From: Bretschneidera sinensis
Lineage: Eukaryota; Streptophyta; Magnoliopsida; Brassicales; Akaniaceae
NCBI GenBank assembly: GCA_023935145.1
Contig: CM043698.1
Span: 15,323,501-15,387,500, forward strand
Reading direction: 5' to 3'
DNA: 64,000 nt
Each line of letters begins with the position of its first letter. Within the stretch, counting starts at the first letter, position 1. Positions 34,780 through 45,851 of the stretch are shown piece after piece. The position numbers and the translations under genes are program-made. The notes under the pieces are model-generated. The model was not told the origin of the DNA. It made no database searches and saw only the letters and a program-made list of their open reading frames with translations.

Positions 34780-34990
34780 GTCTTATTATATATTAGTAAC
34801 ACAAAAATTATTGAAATCATAATAATAATACATTAATAATGATAATAAATATATATAAGTATTTATAATAATTGTATGTTTTTATAGTAATTTATTATAA
34901 ATATTTATTATTATTACTATTATTAAAATATGATTATTACTAATTTCATTTTATTATAATAATTTACGAAATTAATAACATATTATTTTT
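34780..34990. repeat. AT-rich (AAT)-like tract in the CACTA 5' region
   Basis: Mixed aat/att units, upstream of the TNP2 start on the minus strand. No other structure. Confidence 0.7.
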
Positions 34991-35255
34991 AAAATGAATA
35001 TTTATAAAATGGACATTTATAAAATAAAAGTAAGAAGTGTACTCGTGGAGATTGAAGGAAGCAACTCCAAATCACTTCATAGGCACTCCTCTGATACTAG
35101 AAGTAACAGCTAGCCTGCTTCTCTTAACATTAGAAATCCTCCAACGTGATTGTAATTATGTACATCATCATGTCTGATAAAAGAGCTTCACACATTACAA
35201 TATAATCATATCTGATGAAGACAAATAGGTTTGTAAAAGCAAAATCTCATTTTTT

Positions 35256-35379
35256 TTGGACATAACATATACATTTGACCATAAAATTTATTTTCAATTC
35301 TACTTTTATATATATATATATATAAAATGTGTATAAATATATTTATATTTGTATGTATTATGTATATATAAATGTTATA

Positions 35380-35417
<38 letters not shown>

Positions 35418-35521
35418 GTATATATAAATGTTATATGAATATATATATATATATATTATGTATATATAAATGTTATATGAATATATATATATATATATAT
35501 TATGTATATATAAATGTTATA

Positions 35522-35562
<41 letters not shown>

Positions 35563-35670
35563 TGGATATGTATGGATAAAATGGTCGGCAAAATTCTTAT
35601 TGTCAAGGATAAAATGGTCGATAATAATTTAAAGGGTATTTTGGACATAACATATACATTTGACCATAAA
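35256..35670. repeat. TA-rich island between two 31-bp direct repeats
   Basis: 35256-35286 and 35640-35670 are the same 31-bp sequence (starts tttggacataacat, ends ttgaccataaa). Between them are several long TA runs and four copies of a ~45-bp unit containing tatgtatatataaatgttat (starts near 35358, 35413, 35455 and 35500). The open frame across it is an artefact. Confidence 0.85.
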
Positions 35671-36320
35671 GCTTTGTTTTGTGATCTGTAATGGCAAATC
35701 AAAGAGCAAGCGAGCTGCGTGTAACATTTTAAACTAAATGGAGAGAGACTGTTAATTTACTAAACCTTAAAGAAGAAGGTCAATATAAATGTCACTGCTA
35801 GCGTTGTTAATAGTTTGCCAATCAAAAGCTTAGAGCTTCATCACCCAACGACAAGATTTATAGGCTATGTGAACAGGGATAACAAATTTCTAAACAAATC
35901 CATAGTGTGTGTTTAATGGATAAAACAACAGAAAAAATAAAATGAGATTGATGAGTAAAAACAAGAGATATCTCATCTTACTTCTGAAAATGAGATGATT
36001 TATAATATCATCACCAAATGAAAATCTTACTCTCATCCCATGCTCCACCTCATCCAATTACTACCCAGGATTCAAATCTGTTCATTTTTTCCCCCTAAAG
36101 TTCACTAATTCTTCCTCTTGCAGTAGTCTTGCAAGCACTTAAGATCTTTACTTAACTCGTCAATTCCATTTATGCAATGAGGAAAGATTTTTCAAGGTGC
36201 ACAAACATTAAGAATCTAAATACTCATTAACCATTTTATTCCCTCTTTCCAAAAGCCTTGAGGCTCAGAAATCCAGCAAGAATGAGGACATAAAAAAACT
36301 CAGGAGAGATGCTACTCACC

Positions 36321-36575
36321 GGTGGAGGGAAGAGCCCGATGGAGGGAACGGCGCAATGAAGGGAACGGCGCGGTGGAGGGAACGGCGCGGTGGAGAGAAC
36401 GGCGCGGTGGAGTGAAGGGCGTGGTGGAGGGAACGGCACGGTGGAGGGAACGGTGCGGTGGAGTGAAGGGCGCGGTGGGGGGAACGGCGCGGTGAAGGGA
36501 ACGGTGCGGTGGAGTGAAGGGCGTGGTGGGGGGAACGGCGCGGTGAAGGGAACGGCGCGGTGGAGGGAAGGGCGA
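36321..36575. repeat. GC-rich 17-bp minisatellite with 51-bp higher-order period
   Basis: About 15 units of a 17-bp motif close to gcggtggagggaacggc. The variant gcggtggagtgaagggc returns every third unit, giving a 51-bp super-repeat seen three times from about 36403. It lies inside the CACTA 5' end, just internal to the subterminal repeats. Arg/Pro-rich open frames across it in all phases are repeat artefacts. Confidence 0.9.
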
Positions 36576-36589
36576 GCAGAAGAAAAAAT

Positions 36590-36792
36590 CTGGCACTGGA
36601 AATGGGGAAAAATCTGGCGCTGGAAAATATATAGTGTACATTACCGGCACTTACAAGAGCCGAAATATGCCCATTGTCAAATATCGGCGCTTTGTTAAGC
36701 ACCACAAAACAAGCGCAAGCGGGTACTATATTGCGGTGTTTGTGGAAAGCGCCGGTATAGAAGCGCCGACATTTAACAATTCTGTTGTAGTG
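36590..36792. repeat. CACTA 5' subterminal repeat region
   Basis: Words tggcgctgga, atcggcgctt, gaaagcgccgg and gaagcgccgac recur up to the terminus, mirroring 27439-27712. The promoter of the transposase genes is expected in this region (family knowledge); I see no confident TATA choice. Confidence 0.82.
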
Positions 36793-37629
36793 TTTGTTGC
36801 TGAAGAATTAAATCTAGTGAAATACTTAGCTTGATTTGGTACCTCTTATTAAAATTTGGTGCAGCTTTCTCAGTTGAGTAATATGAGAACTTAGCTGGTT
36901 TAATTGGTCACATAAGGGAGCAGCGATTTGGGATATGATGAGTTCCTGTTGTGAGGACTGGCATGGCTTTTTGGCCATTTTTGGGGTGTTACAAATACAT
37001 TGCTGATTGAGGGCTTTAGCAATCAAGTTCTACTAAATTGTTCATATCAAAAGGTTCTACTCAATTGTCAAGTGGAGAAAATATAATGATGATTTGTTTG
37101 CAAGTGGTTTATGATATTATCATTGTTAACACAATTTTAGGAATCAACACACGCATCTAGGCTCATGAGTTTCTTAGTAATTAATAAGTATAAGATTAGC
37201 CAGACTGATATTGAGTAAGCTTGGTGGAATGTGGATGGTGCATATGATTCTTACAATCTTGACTTTAGTTCAACCTGTTTGAACTTTTATTTGGTTTGCT
37301 AGGTTGGACTTTATTTTATTTTTCAATAGGTAAAAACATCCTTATTATAGAACATCAAGGAAAAGAAAATATTCTTTTTATCAGTATCAAGGAAAAAGAA
37401 AACCTAAAGAGGCTAAAGCTGATGCCTTGGTATATTAAAAGCAACCTGACATCTAATGGCCTAAAGAAAACTACAAATGCCACACTGTCACACAACAAAA
37501 AAAGGATGGTAAAAAGAGTGAAAAAAATATAATCAAGGTTTTTCAGGGACATAATAAAAGGCTCAAAGAAAGATATATCGACAATCTAACTTTATGGAGG
37601 TATTTATATAAAAAAAAAACTTTATAGAG
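36793..37629. other. Unassigned host DNA between CACTA and LINE
   Basis: Moderately AT-rich, short open frames only, no recognised motif. Its right end (aaaaactttatagag at 37615-37629) is the left target duplication of the LINE. The host sequence therefore continues at 48466. Confidence 0.5.
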
Positions 37630-38230
37630 GTGCTTAGCAAGTTGTTGAATAAAAGCAGTAGAGGAGGGTTTTTTGGCAGGGTTAAACTAAAGTGGAGGGG
37701 AAATAGAGATGAAATAATGGTTTCTCACATTCTCTTTGCCAATTCCATAATTTTTTTTGGATATGAAGACAATCAAATCCTTAACCTTAGATGCATTTTG
37801 TTATGCATTTAAGTGGTTTCTCGGCTTAAGGTCAAATTTGGAAAGAGTGATTGGTGAGTTGATTCCTTTAGGTGGAGGGCTGGATGGGGACCATTTGGCA
37901 GGTGTCTTGGGGGTGTTGTGTCGGGTCTCTTCTGTTGACCTACATAGGGCTTCCTTTGGGTGCTAAATTTAAAGAGCGTTTGAGGCCCTCTTGTTGAGAA
38001 GTTTTAGAAAAAGGCTATCGTGGTGGAAAAAAAGCCATCTTTCAAAAAAGATTTGTTTGGGGAAGTATGTGGGATGAGTTTAAATGTCAACTGGTGAGAT
38101 GAAGGTGGTCAAACAACCCCTTGAAATTGGGGGCTTGGGCCAGAAATCACTTACTCTCCAATTTCTTCAATAAAGTCCTCATTGGGAAATGGTTGTGGAG
38201 GTTTATGGTTCAAAAAGATAATATATGGAG
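37630..38230 (+). pseudogene. LINE-1-type reverse transcriptase fragment, part 1
   Basis: 5'-truncated non-LTR retrotransposon. Fragments in changing frames match the RT C-terminal half: LLNKSSRGGFFGRVKLKW, ISHLLFADD-type motif here read as HILFANSIIFF (catalytic DD lost), then WWKKSHLSKK and NFFNKVLIGKWLWRF near 38150-38200. Many stops. It is cut at 38230 by copia-B and continues at 47418. Confidence 0.82.
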
Positions 38231-39816
38231 TGTAGGTCCAAAATATACTATGGCAATACCCAAGAGGGGGGTGAATTGGGTATTAAAAAAATTAAATACT
38301 TTTTGCAATCTCAAATAACAAAATATATGCGTAATTAAATCTTTCTAAATTACTAGCACAAAGATGAGAGAGTTTATTGCTTAATATAGAAATGATAATT
38401 GAATTATAAAATAATTAAGCAATCAATCTCATTTACTTGAATAATAAATAATTATAAGCAAGTAATTATGAAAGTAATTAAGGAGATAGAGTTAGAGAGA
38501 TGCAAACTCGATTTATAGTGGTTCGGCAATATCGGAATCCTTCCGACCCTACGTCCACTCTCTTCAAGGATCCTCCTTGAAGTCTTTCACTAAACCAAGC
38601 AACTTACGGGTGTTGCTCAAACCGAAACACAAGCAACTTACGGGTGTTGCTCAAACCGTACAATCCCCTTCCTCTCGGAAGTAATCCCCTTCCTCTCGGA
38701 AGTATCCCCTTCCTCTCGGAAGTAATCCCTTTACAATAAAAGCTGTAAAGTAAATGGTAGAGAGACAACAAATGAAAGCTTATACAACTGAATAATGTCT
38801 CTCTTTCAAAGAAAAGCTTGAAGAATAGCTCAACATGAGTATTTCAAAGCTTTTTTGAGTTTCAAAGAATGAATGACTTGATTGTGTGTGTTCTTCTCTT
38901 TTTGAATGTCTTCTCCTCCTTGTTGAATGCTGAATTGAGTGGGTTTATATAGCAATCAATTAATATGGCCATTTAGGACTTTAATTTGAAAAAGATTTAC
39001 TTTAAAACGTTCAGATTTAGAGTCCAACGGTCATATTTTTGAACTACCAGTCGACTGGGTCGTGATACCAGTCGACTGGGTCCTCTAAAAAATTCACATT
39101 TTTGCTGCTATAGTGTTACCAGTCGACTGGTAAGTCATACCAGTCGACTGGGAACCTTCTGCCACTTTTACCAGTCGACTGCACTATTCACCCAGTCGAC
39201 TGGGTCACTGTTGGAGCGCTGCTACAGTGATTTCTGGATGAACAGTGTTTCCAGCATAATTTTCTTCATATCTCTTTATTCTTTTTGGATTTTTGAGTTC
39301 CAAAAAATCTCCTAATTTAATCAAACTTTCTTGCACATTAAACACACAAGTTAAACACTTCAAAGGTGTTTTGTTATCATCAAAATTAATCTAATCAATT
39401 TATTGATTGAGGCATTTTTGATGATGACAAAACATATTACAAATTTAAGCATAATGTGTGTGCTAGATATATGAAGAATGATATATTACAAATGCTCAAG
39501 TAATTTTCTATGCCAACATAAATTCTTTTTAAATTCAATTAGAGAATGTTAAGTATTGAGCCCAAAGAATTTATTTGCATTTAATAAAATCACTTGGAGA
39601 TTTTATATCTTCAATTAATTAAGACTATATGATAAAATGCAATGCAAATATAATTAGCTCCTAACAATTGAAATGACATCAACATTGATTCACCAATTTC
39701 TACAATCTTGGTCTCCTTTGATGTATAAGCACTATTAACAATCTGTATTACTTAAGTAATATTTATTAGTGCTTTATTAAGATTTTTGTTACCATCAAAA
39801 TCATTCAGGGTCAACA
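38231..39816 (-). repeat. copia-B 3' LTR
   Basis: Starts TGTAGGTCC and ends tcaaca. It carries one more copy of the ~20-bp unit (ccccttcctctcggaagta) near 38660-38730 than its partner. It also holds six copies of the palindrome CAGTCGACTG at 39046-39210. Confidence 0.95.
39046..39210. repeat. Cluster of CAGTCGACTG palindromes in the copia-B 3' LTR
   Basis: Six copies, mostly as accagtcgactggg, spaced irregularly at about 20-40 bp. The same cluster is in the other LTR at 46645-46810. Confidence 0.93.
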
Positions 39817-39831
39817 ATCTCCCCCTTTTTG
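39817..39831 (-). other. copia-B polypurine tract
   Basis: Minus strand AAAAAGGGGGAGAT directly precedes the LTR start TGTTGACC. Confidence 0.9.
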
Positions 39832-40942
39832 ATGGTGACAAAAATCTTAAGAATAAGGTCTAACAAAATCTCTAATATTCTTATTTTTCTCCCCCTTTTT
39901 GTCATAATGAAAAAGGGTGGATTTCAAAGAAGAGCTCCCCCTCAAAATATGCTATTGAAAATATTTTGATGAAACATTTTGAGAAAAGAATCATTTTACA
40001 AGATATCAAGAAATATAAAGCTTTTAAAAGAGTTCCTTTAGAACATAGAGATAAAATTCTTAAGATATAATAACCAAATTTAAAACAAATCCAAAAGAGT
40101 TTATCAAGTATTTAAAACTCATTTGAGTAAAACGATTTTACCAAATGTTTTCTCTTTTATCAATAAATCAGATTTTCTCCCCCTTTCAAAAAGTCTAAAG
40201 TAATTATTTTTAACTTTTAAGAGAAATAAAATTGGATAAAACTTAACAGGCCTTATTGGTAGTTAATTGATTGAATAATCAAGACAAAGAGCTCATCAAC
40301 TACTCAAAAAGATGTTCAAATTGGAAATATCTATAAATACTTGAAAAAAAGTTACTTCCCTTGCATATATGCACCGAAATATAATTTTCAATTATCAATC
40401 AAATATCATTTTCAGGGCAAGTTAGATTCAATAATTAGATGATTATCAATTCAATGCAAAGATAATCATTAATTTCAAACTCAAGCTTATATAATAGAAA
40501 GTTTCATATTCAGCTCATGCTTGATAGATAAATAACTCAAAAGTGATTCTCAAATCTAAATTCAAGCTCATCACTTTATTTATCCAAAGCCAAATCAAAG
40601 AGAATTTATCAAAGAAAAATTAATATTTGAGTATTAAATGGCTCCAAACAAGGTCTGATTTTATAGACGACTGGAGAAGATTTACCAGTCGTCTGGAGTT
40701 TTTGGCAGAGAGTTACCAGTCGACTGGGTCAAAATTACCAGTCGACTGGACAATCAGGCAGTGACTTACCAGTCGACTAGAGCACATTTACCAGTCGACC
40801 GGACCATTAGTAAAATTTCCAGTCTTGAATTTTTAGCACGAATTTGTTTATCTATGACATTTTTTAGTGAGGAAAATATTTACACATGGATTAATACTCT
40901 TTCACTCAATGTCAATCATGCAAATGAAAAAATGAAATGCAA
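39832..40942. other. copia-B non-coding stretch between pol and PPT
   Basis: About 1.1 kb, A-rich, no long open frame. In SIRE-like elements this place can hold an env-like gene; none is recognisable here. 40660-40805 contains another group of the palindrome: two exact CAGTCGACTG and four one-base variants (for example cagtcgtctgg, cagtcgaccgg). Confidence 0.75.
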
Positions 40943-42429
40943 TCAAACATTCAGTTTATCAAAATCAAGCAATCCCATCAACATTCTAATCTTACAAAAA
41001 CTAGCTTCATATAGGGGTTTTGTAAGAATATCAGCTATTTGATCTTCTGAATGTATGAATTCTAATCTTATATCACCTTTTTGAGCATGGTCTCTTAGGA
41101 AATGATGTCTAATCTCTATATGCTTGGTTCTAGAGTGCTGAATAGGATTTTTGGTTAGGTTGATGGCACTAGTATTATCACAAAATATAGGAATATTTTT
41201 TAGACTCATGCCATAGTCTTTTAGTTGTTGTTTCATCCATAGTACTTGGGAACAACAACTGCCAGTTGCTACATATTCCGCCTCAGCGGTTGATAGTGCA
41301 ACTGAATTCTGTTTCTTGGAGAACCAAAAAGTTAACATAGCACCTAAGAATTGGCATGTTCCACTTGTGCTTTTTCTATCTAACCTACATCCAGCAAAAT
41401 CAGCATCCGAATATCCTACTAGCTCAAAAGATGATTCTCTAGAATACCATAATCCTATGGTCTGGGTCCCTTGTAGATATCTAAGGATTCTTTTTACTGC
41501 AACTACATGTGATTCCTTAGGATTGGATTGAAATCTAGCGCACATGCATACACTGAACATTATATCAGGTCTACTTGCAGTCAAGTACAGTAAAGCACCT
41601 ATCATGCTTCTATAATATTTAGAATCTACAGTTTTACCTCCTTCATCAAGATCAAGTTTGGTGGTTGTGCTCATAGGCGTTCCAATTGGCTTTGAGCTTT
41701 CCATCCCGAACCTCTTTAGTAGATCTTTGATGTACTTTTGTTGATTGATGAAGATACCTCCTTTTAGTTGCTTGATTTACAGTCCAAGGAAGTAGGTAAG
41801 TTCTCTCATCATGCTCATTTCAAATTCACCTTGCATGCACTTTGCAAACTCTTGACACATAGATTCATTAGTAGCACCAAATATAATATCATCAACATAT
41901 ATTTGAACTATCAAAGTGTCATTTTTGTGAAGAGAGTTGTATCTATTCTACCTCTTACAAAATCATTATCAATCAAAAATTTGCTTAGTCTTTCGTACCA
42001 TGCCCTTGGAGCTTGCTTCAACCCATATAAAGCCTTAGAAAGCTTGTAGACATGATTTGGAAGACTAGGGTTTTCAAAACCAAGAGGTTGCTCAACACAA
42101 ACCTCTTCTTCTATAAAGTCATTTAAAAAAGCACTTTTTACATCCATTTGAAATAGTTTGAATTTATTAAAGCATGCAAAGGCTAACAACATTCGAATAG
42201 CTTCTAATCTAGCTACGGGAGCATAGGTCTCATCAAAGTCTATTCTTTCTTCTTAATTATATCCCTTAGCAACTAGTCTAGCTTTATTTCTAGTTACTAT
42301 TCCATTTTCATCCATCTTATTCCTATAGACCCATTTTGTTCCAATGATGGAATGATTCTTAGGTCTTGGAACTAGATTCCAAACCTTGTTTCTCTCAAAT
42401 TGATTAATCTCTTCTTGCATAGCAATAAT
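40943..42429 (-). pseudogene. copia-B reverse transcriptase and RNase H (disrupted)
   Basis: Minus strand. RT N-terminal part at 42192-41911 (FQMDVKSAFLNDFIEEEVCV, SKALYGLKQAPRAWYERLSK). The catalytic YVDDIIFGA is readable near 41880-41905 in another frame. The C-terminal part with RNase H at 41704-40943 includes YRSMIGALLYLTASRPDIMF, GYSDADFAGCRLDRKSTSGT, SKKQNSVALSTAEAEYVATG and ADILTKPL. Breaks: a stop near 42253 (AKGYN*EE), a shift near 41911-41920 and a stop near 41778. The RNase H part itself is clean. Confidence 0.9.
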
Positions 42430-44050
42430 TCACTCATTGTCCTTTTCAGCTTCTATAAAGGACTTAGGTTCTACCTGAGACAGATAAGCTACATAATTGC
42501 AAATATTTTTAATAGAAGAGCGAGTTCTTACCCCTTGTGAAGGATCACCAATTACTTGATCAATTTGGTGATAATTCACATACCTCCAATCTTTAGGAAG
42601 TCCATCCACTTGTTGGCTTGTAGATGGTTGGTCCAAATTATGAGCTTCCAGCTCTTCATTTGCTTGAGTTGGATTCTTTTTCGGGTCAACAATGAGAGTA
42701 GGTGTTTCCGTTCTTGGAATAAAATCTGCATAATTATTACTGGAAACTTCTCTACTACTAATAGGGTTAGACTCATCAAGAGTTACATGCACAGATTCTT
42801 CTACCACTAGAGTTCTCTTATTGAAAACTCTATAAGCCTTACTCGATGTAGAATATCCTAAAAATATCCCTTCATCGGTCTTAGAATCAAATTTACCCAA
42901 ATTAGTTTTATTGTTATTCAAAATGAAGCATTTGCAACCAAATGTACGAAAATAGGAAATATTAGGCTTTCTACCTTTCCATAGTTCATATGGAGTTTTA
43001 TCAAGTATAGGCCTTATCAAAATTCTATTTAATATATAGCAAGAAGTGTTCACGGCTTCAGCCCAAAAGTATTTTGGTAAACTATTTTCACAAAGCATTG
43101 TTTTTCAAAATTATTCTAGAACTCTATTTTTCCTTTCAACAACTTCATTTTGTTGAGGAGTTCTAGGAGCTAAAAAATTGTGATTGATTCCATTCTCATC
43201 ACAAAAATTTGAAAAGCTTTGGTTTCAAATTCTTTTCCATGATCACTTCTTATGCTTGAAATACAAATTCCTTTTTCATTTTGAACCTTTTTGCAAAACT
43301 TTTCAAAACCTTTGGAAGCTTCATCCTTGTAAGCAATAAAAATAACAAAGGTATATCTTGAATAGTCATCAACAATAACAAGAGCATATTGATGGCCACC
43401 TAGACTAATGGTACTTATTGGACCAAACAAGTCCATATGCAAAAGTTCCAAAGATCTTGTAGTTGAAACTACATTTTTTGCTTTAAAAGAAATCCTGGTT
43501 TGTTTTCCCGTTTGACAAGCATCACATACTTTGTCTTTTTCAAAATTGATTTTAGGAAGACCAATGACTAAATCTTTTCTTGAAACAATTTTCAGCAAGT
43601 TCATATTTACATGACCAAGCCTTCTATGTCGTAGCCATGGATTTTCACTAAAAGCAAGAAAACATTTTTCATTTTCAGAATGCAAAGATTTCAAATCAAC
43701 TATATAGACATTTTCATGTCTATGGCCAATAAATTTGATCTTGTTGCTCCTGATGTCTATAACTAGACAATGAGAGGACTCAAATGTGACTTTGTTGCCT
43801 TTGTCACAGAGTTGACTAATGCTAAGTAAATTTGGCTTAAGGCCTTGTACTAGCAATACATTATCTAGGGTAGAGAAATCACTACCAACTTTTTCATGCC
43901 CAATGATCTTTATTTTGGTGTTGTCTCCAATGGTGACATATCCACCATCTCTTAGAGTTAGCTCTTGAATACACTTTTATCATCGGTCATGTGCTTTGAG
44001 CATCCAATATCAAGGTACCAACAGTTACCTTTCTCCTTTGTGTGGAGACA
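42430..44050 (-). pseudogene. copia-B protease and integrase (disrupted)
   Basis: The protease active site is readable at about 43975-44015 (CWYLDIGCSKHMTDD): the usual D-S-G is D-I-G, so the enzyme is probably dead. Integrase follows at 43856-43170 with the H..H..C..C zinc region (LRHRRLGHVNMNLLKIV, VCDACQTGKQTR). The core has Asp in HMDLFGPIS and SIRSDHGKEFE, and the catalytic Glu in NEVVERKNR in a shifted frame near 43130. The C-terminal part 43098-42430 has YFWAEAVNTSCYILNR and TPYELWKGRKPNISYFRTFG. A frameshift near 43170-43200 and a stop near 43110 separate the parts. Confidence 0.88.
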
Positions 44051-44053
44051 TAT

Positions 44054-45796
44054 CTACAGCACACTAGGATACACGATGGCATTTTTAGGTACCCAAAATT
44101 TCTTGGGTCCTTTGAGGTTAGTCCTAGAAAACACAGATCCTTTTGGGACCCATACTTTCTTGATAACATATAGAGTTCTATAGACATGATGATGCACAAT
44201 CCTAGAACAATAGTTACTAAAATTTCTAGGATTTCTTAGTTGTGCATGTCTATAATTCTTAGGATAGGAGTACCTAGGATACATGTTTCTATTGTAAGGA
44301 ATATGAATATGCATGCCATTTTTAGAAAATGTATGATGATAATTTCTAGGATACATGCTTGTATTATTATGAATATGCATATTATTTCTAGGATAACCAT
44401 GATGGTAATTCCTAGGATATGTATGTGCAGTGTGCAAGTTTTGATTATACATATTGTTTTTAGAATGCATATTATGATTATTTCTAGAATGAGTATAAGC
44501 ATTTCTTGAATGAGCATACATATAAGCATGTGTATTTCTAGGCTGCTTCATTCTTGTATAAACATTAGAATTGGTATTTCTAGACTTGCTAGCATTTATA
44601 GAGGGAGTGCTTTTAGCCTTGCTAGAGATTTTAGAAGTAGAAGCTTCATTCACACCTGAGGCTTTAATGAATAAAGTCTCTTTTGATGTTTGTTTGCCTA
44701 ATGGAGAATAACCTAACCTAGATTTTTCTTTATTTAATATTTGGCAAGATAGTACTTCATCTAGCTTTTCTTTTCCAAGCATAAGTCTAGATATAGTATC
44801 ATTTAATTCTATTATCTTCTTCTTTAAGTTTTCATTTTCATCTTTAAGAAGATATTGAGAAGAATCATAAAGTAATGAAGATAGTTTATCTTTTTCTTCT
44901 CTTAAACCTATCATCTCTTTAGAAAGAGATGACACCTCTTTTTTAAGAATGGTGTTCCTAGAATCGATTTTTTTCAATTCTTTATATATTTCATTTATAA
45001 CTTCTATCAATTCTTCACTACTGCTAACAATGTTATTTTTTGAAGAGGAAGAAGTTGATACCTCATTTTCGTCGTCGATTGCCATAAGACATAGGTTGGC
45101 AATTTCCTCGCATTCAATCTCTTTATTCGAGGAGACTTCTTTTTCTTCATCACCATCATGATTAAGATCTTCAATTTCCATAAAAGGTAAGGATGTGGTG
45201 GAACCATCAATTTTGTAATCCAAGTAGCTTTCATGCTTCTTGAAGGATTCCACAAGCTCTTCTAAACTTTCACATGTAGAATGCTTTGTCAAAATAATTT
45301 TCCATTGATTTGACAAAGATCTAAGAAATATTCTCACAAGTTCAAGGTTAGAATAAATTTTACCCATGAAAGATAAAGTTTTAACAAGTAGGGTAAAACG
45401 AGTTTGCGAATCAAAAATTGATTCATTTTCATTCATTTTAAAATGCTCTAAGTCATGAACAAAGTTTTTTAATTTGAAATTCTTTTCTTGCTCATTTCCT
45501 CCATGTATGAGTTCCAATAAATCCCAAATTTCTTTTGCAGTCTTACATGAGGAAATTTGATCAACTTTGTTTTGATCAAGAGAACTATAAAACATGTTCA
45601 TAACTTTAGCATTTAGTTGAATGAATTTGCTATCATTTACATCAAAGTCATTTTCATTTTCAAGAATGAAATACCAAGCATAATAATCATGTGCTTGAAT
45701 AAAAATCTTCATTTGAGCTTTCCAATGGGTGAAATTTGTTCCATGGAGAAGAGGAGGACTAGAAGGATTTCTTCCTTCTAAAAATATAGTTGCCAT
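44054..45796 (-). CDS. copia-B Gag, 580 aa
   Basis: Starts MATIFLEGRNPSSPPLLHGT about 40 bp after the primer site. Residues ~20-230 are the UBN2-type gag domain (FTHWKAQMKIFIQAHDYYAW, AKEIWDLLELIHGGNEQEKN, MGKIYSNLELVRIFLRSLSN). Residues 270-370 are acidic and coiled-coil rich (EEKDKLSSLLYDSSQYLLKD). From ~400 there is a Tyr/Asn/His/Met/Arg-rich low-complexity region (NMHSKNNMYNQNLHTAHTYP). No CX2CX4HX4C knuckle is present, unusual for this group. It ends with GPKKFWVPK, the usual lead into protease, then a stop. The protease lies in another frame, so pol is uncoupled. Confidence 0.9.
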   Translation of the reverse strand: MATIFLEGRNPSSPPLLHGTNFTHWKAQMKIFIQAHDYYAWYFILENENDFDVNDSKFIQLNAKVMNMFYSSLDQNKVDQISSCKTAKEIWDLLELIHGGNEQEKNFKLKNFVHDLEHFKMNENESIFDSQTRFTLLVKTLSFMGKIYSNLELVRIFLRSLSNQWKIILTKHSTCESLEELVESFKKHESYLDYKIDGSTTSLPFMEIEDLNHDGDEEKEVSSNKEIECEEIANLCLMAIDDENEVSTSSSSKNNIVSSSEELIEVINEIYKELKKIDSRNTILKKEVSSLSKEMIGLREEKDKLSSLLYDSSQYLLKDENENLKKKIIELNDTISRLMLGKEKLDEVLSCQILNKEKSRLGYSPLGKQTSKETLFIKASGVNEASTSKISSKAKSTPSINASKSRNTNSNVYTRMKQPRNTHAYMYAHSRNAYTHSRNNHNMHSKNNMYNQNLHTAHTYPRNYHHGYPRNNMHIHNNTSMYPRNYHHTFSKNGMHIHIPYNRNMYPRYSYPKNYRHAQLRNPRNFSNYCSRIVHHHVYRTLYVIKKVWVPKGSVFSRTNLKGPKKFWVPKNAIVYPSVL

Positions 45797-45836
45797 AGGA
45801 TCAACTCAAGGATATTAAGCCTAAAATTGAGAACGA

Positions 45837-45849
45837 GGCTCTGATACCA
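45837..45849 (-). other. copia-B primer binding site
   Basis: Minus strand TGGTATCAGAGCC, 2 bases after the LTR, complementary to initiator tRNA-Met. Confidence 0.92.
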
Positions 45850-45851
45850 AT

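Larger units (their letters stand above)
27439..36792 (-). mobile_element. CACTA (En/Spm) DNA transposon
   Basis: 9354 bp, minus strand. The right end read on the minus strand starts CACTACAACAGAATTG. The left end starts CGCTACAAGATAAATTG, so one terminal base of CACTA has changed. Flanking trinucleotides are gtt and ttt, a 2-of-3 match to the usual 3-bp duplication. Both ends carry clusters of short GCGCC/GGCGC words, the usual subterminal transposase-binding layout. Inside are a TNP2-type transposase gene (broken) and a TNPA-like gene (frame intact). The changed 3' terminus and damaged TNP2 make it non-autonomous. Confidence 0.93.

Noticed and set aside
36236..36705. Arg/Pro/Ser- and Gly-rich open frames on both strands
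   Set aside because: All come from the 17-bp minisatellite, which is open in several phases because the unit lacks stops.
39046..39210. CRISPR-like array of short palindromic repeats
   Set aside because: Spacing is irregular, repeats are only about 10-14 bp, copies lie in retrotransposon LTRs, and the genome is plant.
44236..44529. Met/Ile-rich open frames on both strands
   Set aside because: Shadows of the low-complexity tail of copia-B Gag in other frames.
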